A stretch of 64,000 nt of DNA from Pristimantibacillus sp052113225 (GCF_052113225.1 NZ_JBFRCT010000010.1:186001-250000), one strand, 5' to 3'; positions 23,766 through 32,986 are shown, counted from the first letter of the stretch. The notes: generated from the sequence alone by a model not told the origin. Numbers and translations are program-made.

Positions 23766-24203
23766 ATGAACGAAAGATTTGTTAAACATGCAACCTTTGT
23801 TGTCGAACGTACTTACAAAGCATCTGCAGAGCGGGTATTTGAGGCTTTTGCAGACCCTGAGGTAAAGGGGAAGTGGTTCTCGAAGCCCGATCAATTCGAG
23901 TTTCGAGTTGGGGGGCGTGAGTACAGCAGCGGTGGACCGCCGGAAGGACCAGTCTTCACCTTTGATGCTGTATATCAGGACATCGAAACAGATCAGCGCA
24001 TTGTGTACACCTACACATTGGACATGAATGAAACTCGGATGTCGGTGTCTACAACAACTATTGAGTTATTCGAAGCAGATGGGGGCACCAAACTGGTATT
24101 CACCGAGCAGGGTGCTTTCTTTGATGGACATGATACGCCAGAAATTCGCGAGCATGGCACAGGCGAGATGTTAGATGCACTTGGCAAGTTGGTTGAGGGA
24201 TAG
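23766..24203 (+). CDS. SRPBCC / AHSA1-family protein
   Basis: A 145-residue START-like small protein. The AHSA1 pattern is visible: ASAERVFEAFADPEVKGKWF near the N-terminus, the GG.EY strand turn and a C-terminal amphipathic helix. Such proteins have a deep hydrophobic pocket and probably bind small molecules; few have known roles. It lies directly after a MerR gene with an AGGAGG ribosome binding site and ends in a terminator. Confidence 0.88.
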   Translation: MNERFVKHATFVVERTYKASAERVFEAFADPEVKGKWFSKPDQFEFRVGGREYSSGGPPEGPVFTFDAVYQDIETDQRIVYTYTLDMNETRMSVSTTTIELFEADGGTKLVFTEQGAFFDGHDTPEIREHGTGEMLDALGKLVEG

Positions 24204-24215
24204 GCTGAACATGGA

Positions 24216-24242
24216 GAGTCTCTATAAGAGGCTCTTTTTTAT
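24216..24242 (+). terminator. Terminator after the SRPBCC gene
   Basis: An 8-bp stem (24216-24223 with 24229-24236, one wobble) followed by a T-rich run. Confidence 0.7.
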
Positions 24243-24292
24243 TTGATCTGTTCTGTTATTCGATGTATTTTAGTAACAAAGGGGGAGTTGGC

Positions 24293-24865
24293 ATGTCTAC
24301 TATCACCATTGAAGTCGTAACGGACGGTAATATAGAACCTTGCAGAGTATTATGCGATGAGCTTATGGCTTTTCAACAGTCAAAGGCTGTGATGGCACCG
24401 GAATTATTCGACATGATGAACTTCGATACCCGAATGCGTAGAAGCTATGACCATGCGCTGCATACCCATGTCCTTATCGTAAAGGATGATGATGTACCAG
24501 TTGGTTATGCTTTCTCGACGGTTAGTAATGTAGAGCAAGAGGATCTTGGTATTCCAGCATGGGCGCCTAATCAGGAGCAGGAGGGCAGTAAAGGCTTTTA
24601 CCCCGATTGGATAGAGACTCCGCAGCAGATTGGGTTCTTAAGCAACCTGTATTTGCGGGACGGTTACCGGAGTATGGGACTGGGATCCAAGCTGTTCAAC
24701 ATGTCCATGACATGGCTGGAGAGCTTCCCGGACGTGGATCTGCTTTTCATTTACGTCTCGAACGGCAATGAGGAGGCGCTTGATTTCTACATAAAGCAAG
24801 GCTTTACATACAGTCATGATGTATTTGGAGGATTTATTAAGGCGGTTTACCGGAAGAAAAAATAA
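24293..24865 (+). CDS. GNAT-family N-acetyltransferase
   Basis: A ~190-residue acetyltransferase. The GNAT core is seen in the beta4 strand GFLSNLYLRDGYRSMGLGSKLF, where the Q/RxxGxG/A acetyl-CoA loop reads RSMGLG (about residues 135-140). It is followed by LLFIYVSNGNEEALDFYIKQGF, the C-terminal GNAT motif. The substrate is unknown. The ATG at 24293 is preferred because AAAGGGGGAG precedes it; the longer frame lacks a site. It is monocistronic between two SRPBCC genes. Confidence 0.88.
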   Translation: MSTITIEVVTDGNIEPCRVLCDELMAFQQSKAVMAPELFDMMNFDTRMRRSYDHALHTHVLIVKDDDVPVGYAFSTVSNVEQEDLGIPAWAPNQEQEGSKGFYPDWIETPQQIGFLSNLYLRDGYRSMGLGSKLFNMSMTWLESFPDVDLLFIYVSNGNEEALDFYIKQGFTYSHDVFGGFIKAVYRKKK

Positions 24866-24944
24866 ATAGCCATTAGTGTATGGCAGGTTGCCTGCCGGGT
24901 GATATAGAAATAATGAGGATAAGAACTTGAGAGGGGCAGTGAGA

Positions 24945-25394
24945 ATGCTGAATCCAGTGGCCAAAGCAGAAATGCTCATCAGAAGACCAGTAAGCGAGGT
25001 ATATGAAGCCTTTATCGATCCCGCGATTACGACAAAGTTCTGGTTTACAAAGAGCAGTGCGAGACTGGAAGCAGGCAAGCAGGTGCAGTGGACTTGGGAG
25101 ATGTATGGGGTTTCAGCGCCTATTCAAGTTCTTGAACTTGAGGAAAATAAACGGATTGTCATCGATTGGGGCACAAAAGCGGAATGGACGTTTGCTGCCC
25201 TGTCCGAGTCCGAAACCTTCGTGACGATTACCGATTCCGGCTTTCAAGGCGAAGCGGAAGAGGTCGCTCAGCGGGCAATCGGTTCAACCGAGGGTTTCAC
25301 GATTGTCCTGTGCGGAGCGAAAGCTTATCTGGAGCATGGTATTCAGCTGAACCTTGTGTACGATAAGGCGCCTTATGCCCATGTAAAGGGATAG
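24945..25394 (+). CDS. SRPBCC-family protein
   Basis: A ~149-residue START-like protein, with the family opening AEMLIRRPVSEVYEAFIDPAITTKFWF split over the first ~35 residues and a C-terminal helix beginning near GFTIVLCGAKAYLEHGI. It is a second, diverged SRPBCC protein within 1.2 kb of the first. Start: ATG at 24945, 9 bases after GAGGGG; the TTG further up lacks a site. It is followed 20 bases on by the YjbR-like gene, probably in one transcript. Confidence 0.86.
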   Translation: MLNPVAKAEMLIRRPVSEVYEAFIDPAITTKFWFTKSSARLEAGKQVQWTWEMYGVSAPIQVLELEENKRIVIDWGTKAEWTFAALSESETFVTITDSGFQGEAEEVAQRAIGSTEGFTIVLCGAKAYLEHGIQLNLVYDKAPYAHVKG

Positions 25395-25414
25395 CTAGGG
25401 GAGGAGGGATAAAC

Positions 25415-25792
25415 ATGAAGTCGGTGCTTGGATTGGAGATGCTGGAGCGGGTGCAGAGCATTTGCGCAGCGCTGCCAGAAGTGGAACAAATCGTTGACGG
25501 CTTTGGCCATGATGTGATGAAGGTACGGGGCAAAACCTTCATCATGATGGGTGAAGGACATAATAGTGTCTTGCCAAGCCTATCAATCAAAGCCACGAAG
25601 GAGCAGCAGTTTCTGCTGCTGGAGCAGGGCGGTTATGTGAAGACGGCGTATATCGGCCATCACGGCTGGGTCTCCGTTGACATGGAGGCTGGACCAAACT
25701 GGGATGAGCTGACCGTACTTATTCAGGAAGCTTACTTGCTTGCAGCGCCGAAACGGCTGGTGAAACAGGTGCTGGAGAGTGTTCATAATTAA
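25415..25792 (+). CDS. MmcQ/YjbR-family protein
   Basis: A 125-residue protein of the MmcQ/YjbR family (CyaY-like fold; described as DNA-binding by structure, function unproven). Family landmarks: VRGKTFIMMGEG near residue 31, SIKAT near 49 and GWVSVDME near 85, with the C-terminal YLLAAPKRLVKQV. The length is normal. It has a GGAGGAGGG ribosome binding site and ends in a terminator shared with the convergent DinB-like remnant. Confidence 0.87.
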   Translation: MKSVLGLEMLERVQSICAALPEVEQIVDGFGHDVMKVRGKTFIMMGEGHNSVLPSLSIKATKEQQFLLLEQGGYVKTAYIGHHGWVSVDMEAGPNWDELTVLIQEAYLLAAPKRLVKQVLESVHN

Positions 25793-25794
25793 AC

Positions 25795-25827
25795 AAGAGC
25801 GTATGGGCTACCAGCCCATACGCTCTT
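25795..25827. terminator. Bidirectional terminator
   Basis: A perfect 15-bp stem (25795-25809 with 25813-25827), three-base loop, A/T runs on both sides. The stop codon of the minus-strand remnant lies within it. Confidence 0.85.
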
Positions 25828-26011
25828 TTAACGAGGTGATCTGTGCGAGATGATGCCGGCCATGCCAGTCAAATCGCTGAAGAGCCATATCAAGTGTCAT
25901 AACACCATGTGTAGGACTAGTAAAGGTTCTTTGGAAGTCGGAGGGCTGCATCGCTTGGAGCAGTACGGCAAACCGGCTGCGCAGTGATTCGATCAGTTTG
26001 TCCATCATCAT
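25808..26011 (-). pseudogene. Truncated DinB/YfiT-like remnant (C-terminal half)
   Basis: A 67-residue frame matching only the end of DinB-superfamily proteins of the YfiT/BstA type (normally ~150-175 residues): LIESLRSRF, then TLDMALQRFDWHGRHHLAQI, with the last metal-ligand histidines. The first helix bundle half with its own His ligand is missing. A decent ribosome binding site (AAAGGGG, 7 bases before ATG) precedes it, so the fragment may still be translated. A deletion that removed the 5' half is the simplest reading. Confidence 0.65.
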
Positions 26012-26105
26012 GCCTTATCCCCTTTCAATAGCGCACCATAAAAATTTTTCTCCCGTTTCTGTCATTGACAGACTTTAAATAACCAATTATAGTTAGATTC
26101 AATGT

Positions 26106-26124
26106 GATATTGATAATCATTATC
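26106..26124 (+). promoter_or_regulatory. Fur box
   Basis: GATATTGATAATCATTATC matches the classic 19-bp Fur consensus at 18 of 19 positions. It lies 39 bases before the start of an iron-siderophore binding protein, as expected for iron-repressed control. Confidence 0.85.
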
Positions 26125-26162
26125 GTAATCAATGTATTTTAAAATAGTAAAGGGGTCGTATC

Positions 26163-27134
26163 ATGAAAAAGTTTATTCCCGCTATCTTTCTTCTTGCACT
26201 CGTACTTGTTCTTGGTGCATGCGGAAACAATGCAGCAAACAACAAGAACAACGCTAATAACGGAGCTGCAGAAGCGACAGCAACACCTGAGGCAACAGAA
26301 TCTGAAGCAGCAGAGCAGCCAGCAGCTGGAACTGTAACGTATCAAGCTGAAAGCGGTCCAGTAGAAATCCCTGCGAACCCACAGCGTATCGTAGCACTAG
26401 CTTATGCACCTAACTTGATTTCACTTGGCGCTAACATTGTTGGCGTAGACCAATGGACCAATATGAGCCCGCTCTTCACTGACAAACTGAAGGGTGTAGA
26501 GGTTGTATCCGATGAAGATCTGGAGAAAATCATTGAGCTGGATCCGGACTTGATCGTTGTAGGTACAGAAAGCAAGAACGTTAAGAAGCTGGGCGAAATC
26601 GCTCCTACCGTTGCTTTCACATGGGGCAAGTTGGATTACCTGAATCAACAGGTCGAAATCGGTAAGATCCTTGGTAAAGAGCAAGAAGCAACAACTTGGG
26701 TTGATGATTTCAAATCGCGCGCAGCATCGATTGGCGAAGAAGTTAAAGCGAAAATCGGAGCAGATACAACGGTCTCCGTCCTGGAAACGGACTCCAAGAG
26801 TTTTTATGTGTTTGGCAACAACTTTGCACGTGGCACAGAAATTATCTACCAAGCAATGGGGCTGAAAATGCCTGAGAAAGTAACCAAGGATGCTCAAGGG
26901 CCTGGTTATCTCACGCTATCGCAAGAAATTATTCCTGAATACGCGGGCGATTGGGTTGTCCTGAGCAGAAGTACCGCTAATGACAATGCCTTCATGAATA
27001 CAGACGTATGGAAAAATATCGCTGCTGTTAAGAACAACCATGTCATTGAAATTGATACAGAAGCTTCTTCTTACAGCGATCCAACAACGTTGGAAAGCTT
27101 GCTGACAATCTTCAAGGACGGCTTCCTTAAATGA
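26163..27134 (+). CDS. Iron-siderophore ABC transporter substrate-binding lipoprotein
   Basis: A 323-residue class III (FhuD/FepB-type) binding protein. It has a lipobox GAC (Cys about residue 20), then an Asn/Ala/Glu-rich spacer to about residue 55, then the binding fold with RIVALAYAPNLISLGANIVGVD and the long rigid helix in the middle. A near-consensus Fur box precedes it. No permease or ATPase is next to it, so it must pair with importer components elsewhere. The next gene on the other strand is an exporter, separated by a terminator. Confidence 0.93.
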   Translation: MKKFIPAIFLLALVLVLGACGNNAANNKNNANNGAAEATATPEATESEAAEQPAAGTVTYQAESGPVEIPANPQRIVALAYAPNLISLGANIVGVDQWTNMSPLFTDKLKGVEVVSDEDLEKIIELDPDLIVVGTESKNVKKLGEIAPTVAFTWGKLDYLNQQVEIGKILGKEQEATTWVDDFKSRAASIGEEVKAKIGADTTVSVLETDSKSFYVFGNNFARGTEIIYQAMGLKMPEKVTKDAQGPGYLTLSQEIIPEYAGDWVVLSRSTANDNAFMNTDVWKNIAAVKNNHVIEIDTEASSYSDPTTLESLLTIFKDGFLK

Positions 27135-27149
27135 TTTCAACCCTATAAC

Positions 27150-27186
27150 AAAAAGCTCCTTCCTAAACAACTGGAAGGAGCTTTTT
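27150..27186. terminator. Bidirectional terminator
   Basis: A perfect 14-bp stem (27150-27163 with 27173-27186) with A and T runs; it lies between convergent genes. Confidence 0.87.
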
Positions 27187-27191
27187 GCATC

Positions 27192-28685
27192 TTAATGGCT
27201 CATGCTTACTTGCTTTTCACCTTCAGGCTGCTGATCTCCCTCAGGCGGCTTTGTACGTTTAACGAACAAGCCGATGATAATTGCAACAATAGCGATTATA
27301 AGACCAATCCAGAAGGCATCATGAACACCTGCAACCATCCCTTTTGCTGCTTCAGCAGGAGCGGTTGGATCAGTTGAGGTCTTCAGATAGTCCTTCGTGC
27401 CATTGGTCATAATACCGATGAACAGAGCTGTACCGATGGCACCGGATACTTGCTGCAGCGTGTTCAGAATAGCTGTGCCATGCGGGTAGAGATGGCGCGG
27501 CAGCTGATTCAGGCCGGATGTTTGAGCTGGCATCATAACAAGGGATATACCAAGCATCATAATGATATGGATCATGATGATATGACCATTACTTGCTGTT
27601 GCGTCAATACCTGTGAACATCCACAGCGAAATCGCAACAAGAATGAGGCCAGGCGTCACGAGGATACGAGGACCAAACTTATCGAATAATACGCCGGAGA
27701 TCGGTGCCATAATCCCGTTAATAATACTGCCCGGCAGCATTAGTAAACCAGATCGGAACGCGGTCAACAGCAGAGCTCCTTGCAGGAACATCGGAAGCAG
27801 CGTCATGGTGGAGAACAACGTCATCATAAGCACGAAGAGCAGAATCGTCACGATAGTGAACATAGGGAATTTGAATGCCCGCAGGTCCAGAATCGGAGCT
27901 TCCAGTACAAGCTGGCGCCAGATGAACAATAACAAGGCGATGCCGCCAATTACGATAGACCAGATAACAACGGGATCGGACCAGCCTTTGTTACCTGTCG
28001 AGCTGAAGCCGTATACCAGTCCGCCGAAGCCGATGGTGGATAGGAATATGGATAACAGGTCGACTTTAGGCTTGGTAATATCAGATACGTTTTTAAGGAA
28101 AACAAAGGAGAAAATAATCGACAATGCGGCAAGCGGAATCACGAGAATAAAGAGCCAGCGCCAGTTGAGCGAGTCCATAATGACACCGGACAGCGTTGGT
28201 CCGATCGCTGGAGCAGCCATAATGACAAGGCCGATCAGGCCCATGGCACCACCGCGTTTTTCCGGAGGGAAGATCGCCATAATGGTGTTCATCAGAACCG
28301 GGAGTAATAAGCCCGTTCCTACAGCTTGAACAATACGGCCTACAAGGAGGACACCAAATTCTGGTGCAACGGCCGATATGACTGTACCTGCAAAAAATAA
28401 TGTCATGGCGCCGATGAACATTTGCCTTGTGGTGTACCATTGTTGAAGCAAAGCGGTTACCGGTACAAGTACACCAACGACAAGCATGTAAGCAGTCGAT
28501 AGCCATTGAATAGTAGAAGCACCTACATCGAAAGCCCTCATTAATTCAGGGAGCGCATTACCAAGCAGGGTTTCATTAAGAATCGCGATGAACGCGCCTA
28601 TAATAAGTGTAGCAATAATGGGACCACGCTTGATATTGGTCAAGTTGGGTGCAGAGCTGGACGTACCAGCATTAGAAGCATTCAT
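27192..28685 (-). CDS. DHA2-family MFS drug exporter (14 segments)
   Basis: A 497-residue proton-driven exporter of the EmrB/QacA type with 14 hydrophobic segments. Seen motifs: NETLLGNALPEL in segment 1 (DHA2 motif D1-like), GRIVQAVGTGLLLPVLM in segment 4 and GPTLSGVI in segment 5 (antiporter motif C). The C-terminal tail is short and charged. No regulator lies beside it. The start at 28685 has a GGACGG-type site. Substrates cannot be read from sequence. Confidence 0.92.
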   Translation of the reverse strand: MNASNAGTSSSAPNLTNIKRGPIIATLIIGAFIAILNETLLGNALPELMRAFDVGASTIQWLSTAYMLVVGVLVPVTALLQQWYTTRQMFIGAMTLFFAGTVISAVAPEFGVLLVGRIVQAVGTGLLLPVLMNTIMAIFPPEKRGGAMGLIGLVIMAAPAIGPTLSGVIMDSLNWRWLFILVIPLAALSIIFSFVFLKNVSDITKPKVDLLSIFLSTIGFGGLVYGFSSTGNKGWSDPVVIWSIVIGGIALLLFIWRQLVLEAPILDLRAFKFPMFTIVTILLFVLMMTLFSTMTLLPMFLQGALLLTAFRSGLLMLPGSIINGIMAPISGVLFDKFGPRILVTPGLILVAISLWMFTGIDATASNGHIIMIHIIMMLGISLVMMPAQTSGLNQLPRHLYPHGTAILNTLQQVSGAIGTALFIGIMTNGTKDYLKTSTDPTAPAEAAKGMVAGVHDAFWIGLIIAIVAIIIGLFVKRTKPPEGDQQPEGEKQVSMSH

Positions 28686-28899
28686 TGATAATTGCCGTCC
28701 TTTCCTTCGCCTTTTGACGAAAAGGTATGTACGTTATTTTGTTAAGGCTTGATGGACAGTATGCATAGTTACAGCGTCCTTAATTTCCCCCTCCATAGAT
28801 CTTTAATTAGCCCAATTTCCACTTTATCACAGGGGGCTAGGCAGAGAAAAGGGGCGGTTCGGGGAAAAAACGACTATAATTTGGTTAATTTATGATTAA

Positions 28900-28935
28900 C
28901 GGATAGAAGGGCACCCGTGGGTGCCCTTCTATCCG
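28900..28935. terminator. Long palindromic hairpin, probable terminator of the surface-protein gene
   Basis: A 36-bp perfect palindrome (28900-28917 with 28918-28935). It ends five bases after the stop codon of the minus-strand surface protein. The T-run beyond it is weak, so termination may be partial. Confidence 0.6.
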
Positions 28936-28939
28936 TTTG

Positions 28940-31429
28940 TTACTCCTCTTCTTCCTCGACAATGATCCGAACTGTATTCGTAAGCAATCCTGCTCGGAAG
29001 CAGGACGATCCGAAACGGAATTCAAAAAGAACAGCAGCCTGGTTAATGATAATGCCGCCCATTGGTTCTGCTAATACATTAACCAGGAAGGTCAGCCGCC
29101 GTGTCATCCCTGGAGCAATTGTTCCAAGCGGAATCCCTGCCTGCGGATCAAGCTGTGGAATGCCATCTACAGTAAGGCTGCCTGATACGAACTGAAGCTG
29201 ATTATCGAGCGGGTCGTAGAAAATAACGTTTCCCGCTGTAATATCCGCAGACAGGTTAGTAAGCGTAATATTATAATGGTAGCTGTCTCCGACCCTGACA
29301 ATTTGGGCATCTGATGTTTTCAGGAACGAAGCAAAGTCGGCGGCCCGAATGGTGGACACCGGATTCGAGATTGTATTTGATTGGAAGGTTTGCGTCTGGA
29401 GCTGCTGGTTCGGCAGCAGGAAATCCGCCCTTACCTGACTCGTATTCGTTAAGGCGCCGCTGCCTCTGACCAAGACATCAAACCGGATGATGGCACTTTG
29501 ATTAGGGGTAATTGGGCCGATGCTGATGCCTTCATTCGGATTATCGTCCAGCCTGAGCACATTATTCACCCGAATGGTGCCCGGAATGTATAAGGCATTG
29601 GCCGGCAAAGCATCAATGAGTGTCGTTCTTGCCGATACCGCATTACCGTTATTAATGATAAAGATTGTGTAAGTAATCCGCTGCCCGACGAATAATGAAA
29701 CATCGAGGAAGGCTTTGGATACAAGCAGGTTAGGAGTACTTAGAACAGGTGTCGTAGGTACGGTGACAAAGCTGGTTGAAATAATCGGCTGAATGGTTCC
29801 TGTCTGAACAGGTATGGTTAAACCGACAAGCGGGGTAAGTGTAATCCCTGGAACGCTTACCGATTGATTGAGCACAACTCTTCCGTCAGCAAGCGAAAGT
29901 GGCCCCGAATTCGGGACTTGCCCAGGAGCTGGTGTCACTCCCGGCTTGAAGATTGGCAGGACAGGAAGCATGAGACCTGGAATGGGAGGTACCCCTTGTA
30001 TCCCAATAACGGATGCTTCTCCTGGTGTACAAGTTGGTGGAACGGTGCCAGGTGGAACTGTGACAACAAATCCTGCGTTGGTAATTTGTCCGTTTGGCGG
30101 GAATCCCGCAACAAAGATTTGGAATTGGATGTTTACGACTTGCCCTACATTAACAAGGCCAATAATGACTTGCTCTGTAATGTCTACGCCGCTAAAGCGG
30201 CCGCCATCAATAATTAAGCTTGACGGAATAAATTGCACACCTGGAGGAAAAATTTCGGCTAATAACACTTCTCCTGGAGCGGTCCCCACATTGGTGATGG
30301 TTAAGGTATAAGTAATCGTATCTCCAACCTGAGCGGTAGCGACATTTGGCGTTTTTGTTGCGGTGATAATTGGACCTATATTAACAGCTGGTGTGGTCGT
30401 TGAAGTAGTTGTCGTTGTCGTCGTAGTGGGCACAGGCGTCGTTGTCGTTGTCGTCGTAGGGACAACAGTTGTTGTACTAGACGTTGACGAAGTACTCGAA
30501 GTTGATGTCGTACTTGTCGTTGACGTCGTGGAGGTCGTGCTTGTTGTCGTAGTTGTCGTAGTTGGAATAGCTGAAGTAGTAGTCGTTGTTGTTGTCGTAA
30601 CATCTCTGGAAGGAATACAGCCCATGAATGGCACGTTATGCGCCTCCAGCGTACCGCCTACATTCGTCAGCGATGCAGCTACCAGCGTACCATTTATATT
30701 TCCGAATCCAATGGCTTCCCAGTTCGCATACGGAGCCAGCACGGAGCCAATAATGGCTATGTTCTGATTAAAGGCTGTGATAGCCTGATAGAAATTCCAG
30801 AGGATTAAAGCCCCCTCTCCCTCAGAGGCAGTAACCCCATTGCGGAAAATCGTATAGCTTCCGAAGCCGACATTATCGTCTCCTACATTAATAACAATCG
30901 TTGATCCTGCGGGAGCAACAATATTAATTCCGTTAGCCGTATCGAGGCGCAGCCCGTTCCCATCCACGTTATTACCGTTGAACATAAACAAATTGAAGGC
31001 CGGGTCTGTTCCCGTAAGAACAATCTGGCCAAAGTTGTTGGTTACTGTTCCTGTAGCCTCTGCTGCGGCAAGATCAAGGGAGAGCTGTGCCAATCCAATT
31101 TCTGCCGCATTAAAGTCGATTGGCGTGCCAACAAGCGGCTGCCCTGGAACCCCATTATTATTAGTCATCGTGTAATTGATAATCGTACTGCTTGGATACA
31201 CGACCGTATTCCCTGCAAAATTTGTCCCCTGCGAAATATTCACATTGCCTTGTATGATAAGATCCGGTCTTGTTGTAGAGACGGGAAGCTTATCCCCTAC
31301 ACCATAACTACTAAGAGTTGAATTGCCTCCAACGGCCACTCTCCCTTCCGAGTCAACGAAGGATTGGGTGTGATCGCCAAATATAAATAGATTAAAATCA
31401 TTGGCTATCCCGAGGTTAGTACACGCCAT
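28940..31429 (-). CDS. Choice-of-anchor A / Thr-rich / DUF11 surface protein
   Basis: An 829-residue modular protein. Residues 1-265: choice-of-anchor A domain (NDFNLFIFGDH start). Residues ~275-348: low-complexity linker almost wholly Thr with Ser and Pro, mucin-like and a likely O-glycosylation target. Residues ~355-460, 568-680 and 696-810: three DUF11-type beta domains (VGDTITYTLTITN, VGQRITYTIFIINN, VGDSYHYNITLTN). The end is an all-Glu tail. There is no signal peptide or LPXTG motif, which fits a protein deposited on the spore surface rather than secreted (inference; germination genes follow nearby). A divergent glycosyltransferase gene lies 123 bases away. Confidence 0.82.
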   Translation of the reverse strand: MACTNLGIANDFNLFIFGDHTQSFVDSEGRVAVGGNSTLSSYGVGDKLPVSTTRPDLIIQGNVNISQGTNFAGNTVVYPSSTIINYTMTNNNGVPGQPLVGTPIDFNAAEIGLAQLSLDLAAAEATGTVTNNFGQIVLTGTDPAFNLFMFNGNNVDGNGLRLDTANGINIVAPAGSTIVINVGDDNVGFGSYTIFRNGVTASEGEGALILWNFYQAITAFNQNIAIIGSVLAPYANWEAIGFGNINGTLVAASLTNVGGTLEAHNVPFMGCIPSRDVTTTTTTTTSAIPTTTTTTTSTTSTTSTTSTTSTSSTSSTSSTTTVVPTTTTTTTPVPTTTTTTTTSTTTPAVNIGPIITATKTPNVATAQVGDTITYTLTITNVGTAPGEVLLAEIFPPGVQFIPSSLIIDGGRFSGVDITEQVIIGLVNVGQVVNIQFQIFVAGFPPNGQITNAGFVVTVPPGTVPPTCTPGEASVIGIQGVPPIPGLMLPVLPIFKPGVTPAPGQVPNSGPLSLADGRVVLNQSVSVPGITLTPLVGLTIPVQTGTIQPIISTSFVTVPTTPVLSTPNLLVSKAFLDVSLFVGQRITYTIFIINNGNAVSARTTLIDALPANALYIPGTIRVNNVLRLDDNPNEGISIGPITPNQSAIIRFDVLVRGSGALTNTSQVRADFLLPNQQLQTQTFQSNTISNPVSTIRAADFASFLKTSDAQIVRVGDSYHYNITLTNLSADITAGNVIFYDPLDNQLQFVSGSLTVDGIPQLDPQAGIPLGTIAPGMTRRLTFLVNVLAEPMGGIIINQAAVLFEFRFGSSCFRAGLLTNTVRIIVEEEEE
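30385..30600 (-). repeat. Threonine-codon low-complexity tract
   Basis: About 215 bases of near-repetitive ACN/TCN codons (reading GTCGTTGTC-type triplets on the plus strand) encode the Thr-rich linker. Such tracts change length easily by slippage. Confidence 0.8.
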
Positions 31430-31552
31430 TCAATTATCCCCTCCATATTTGCAGTAATTAGCCCGCCGAGGCACACGTATGATATCTATGCATATTCCCT
31501 TTTTTTCAGGCATAGAAGAGAGTATTTAATCGGAAATAAAGGGGACCCGCTC

Positions 31553-32839
31553 ATGAATGTCGCTATCCTGACGATGTTTAATGGCTTATCGAAGACTTAT
31601 TCGTTAGTGAGTGTGGTTGAGGAGCATCTGCATATGCTGCTTGGCGGAGGAATGAAGGTGAAAGTGCTTGTCAGTCAGGATTGCCCCGACTCCGAGCGGT
31701 ATGGCATATACAGCGATGAGAGGATCGAATGGGTCAAAATAACGAACCGGCTGAATGGCAAGCAGATTCATTGGCTTGATTATACCCAGCCGACCGGCAG
31801 AGTCCATCCGACTTTTTTTCAGGAGGCGGAGGTCATTGCAGCTAGCTTATATGAAGCTGTACGGGATGTCGACGTCGTCTTCCTCCATGATATTCTCTAT
31901 CAAGGCTGGCATTTGGTACATAACATAGCAATTCGGCAGGTGCAGGCCCGGCTTCCACGACTGCGATTCCTGGCTATGAATCATTCCTATCCTGCCCAGA
32001 GACCACTGCGAATGGACTGGCCTCTCTCAGGCAGATATACACCGCTTCCCAATACAACGTACCTGTATCCGGCAGAGTCAGGACTACCCGCCTTAGCCAG
32101 TCAATATAATGTTCCACTTGAGCAGTGCCGGGCTATTCCAAATAGCCTGAATCTCTATGGTGGAATGAGCGAAGCAGTTCAAAGACTCGGTAATCTGACG
32201 GATCTGCTTGCACCAGACATTCTAGCTGTGTATCCTGGGAGGCTAACGACAGGCAAGCAATTCGAGAAAGCTGCTGCTTTGATCGGTGCAATAGGCGCAG
32301 AATCAGGCAAGCAGATCAAATTGATTTTCTGCGACTTTCCCTCCCTTGATATTGAACCAGCGTCGTACAAACGAATAATTAGAAGCGCAGGCGAGAGTTA
32401 CGGGCTTGGCAGTGAGGAGCTTATCTTTACCTCCGATCTGGGCTGGCCGGACGGTTTTCCCCATCGCGGTGTAATGGAGCTATTTACGTTAAGCAATCTG
32501 TTTATTTGTACCTCGTATTCGGAATCCTTTGGGCTGATCGTGTTGGAGGCAGCCAGCAGAGGAAATCTGCTTGTGCTGAATCAGGCGGTGCCTGCCTTGG
32601 AGGAGCTTGGACATGGGCTGAATGCTTATTTTATGCGGTGGAATGCAAGGGGCTTCGACTGCGATACAAGAGAGAGCTACCATCCTTCAGAGGAAGCCTA
32701 TTTACGAGAGCATGCAGGAATTATTGTCAGGCAGATAGAGAATAATCCGGTTCTTCAGGCCAAGACAATTACCCGCCAGCGGTATAATCCACAGTGGATT
32801 TGGGAGAACCGGCTGAAGCCGCTAATTGAGGGGCTTTAA
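31553..32839 (+). CDS. Glycosyltransferase, GT-B fold (family 4-like)
   Basis: A 428-residue glycosyltransferase. The C-terminal domain shows the GT4 features: VYPGRLTTGKQFEKAA (about residue 223) and the nucleotide-sugar site ESFGLIVLEAASRG (about 322-335). The N-terminal domain ends near residue 195. The product may glycosylate the Thr-rich surface protein encoded divergently 123 bases away (inference from position and the mucin-like substrate). An AAAGGGG ribosome binding site precedes the ATG. It is monocistronic with its own terminator. Confidence 0.85.
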   Translation: MNVAILTMFNGLSKTYSLVSVVEEHLHMLLGGGMKVKVLVSQDCPDSERYGIYSDERIEWVKITNRLNGKQIHWLDYTQPTGRVHPTFFQEAEVIAASLYEAVRDVDVVFLHDILYQGWHLVHNIAIRQVQARLPRLRFLAMNHSYPAQRPLRMDWPLSGRYTPLPNTTYLYPAESGLPALASQYNVPLEQCRAIPNSLNLYGGMSEAVQRLGNLTDLLAPDILAVYPGRLTTGKQFEKAAALIGAIGAESGKQIKLIFCDFPSLDIEPASYKRIIRSAGESYGLGSEELIFTSDLGWPDGFPHRGVMELFTLSNLFICTSYSESFGLIVLEAASRGNLLVLNQAVPALEELGHGLNAYFMRWNARGFDCDTRESYHPSEEAYLREHAGIIVRQIENNPVLQAKTITRQRYNPQWIWENRLKPLIEGL

Positions 32840-32858
32840 TTAAATCATATCCGTATCA

Positions 32859-32896
32859 AAAAGCTCTCTCTTGCCAAGTGCAATGAGGGAGCTTTT
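32859..32896 (+). terminator. Terminator of the glycosyltransferase gene
   Basis: A 12-bp stem (32859-32870 with 32885-32896, one wobble), T-run at the 3' end. Confidence 0.78.
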
Positions 32897-32986
32897 CTAT
32901 TATAAAGGTTTACATGTCATGCATAATTTGGAATGGGTGGTGGAATGATTAACCTATCTTTTCCTGACTTAAAGGGAGCAAGGGGA

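Noticed and set aside
30363..30767. Val-rich frame opposite the Thr-rich surface protein
   Set aside because: It is the reverse of ACN/TCN codons read as GTN; no ribosome binding site and pure low complexity.
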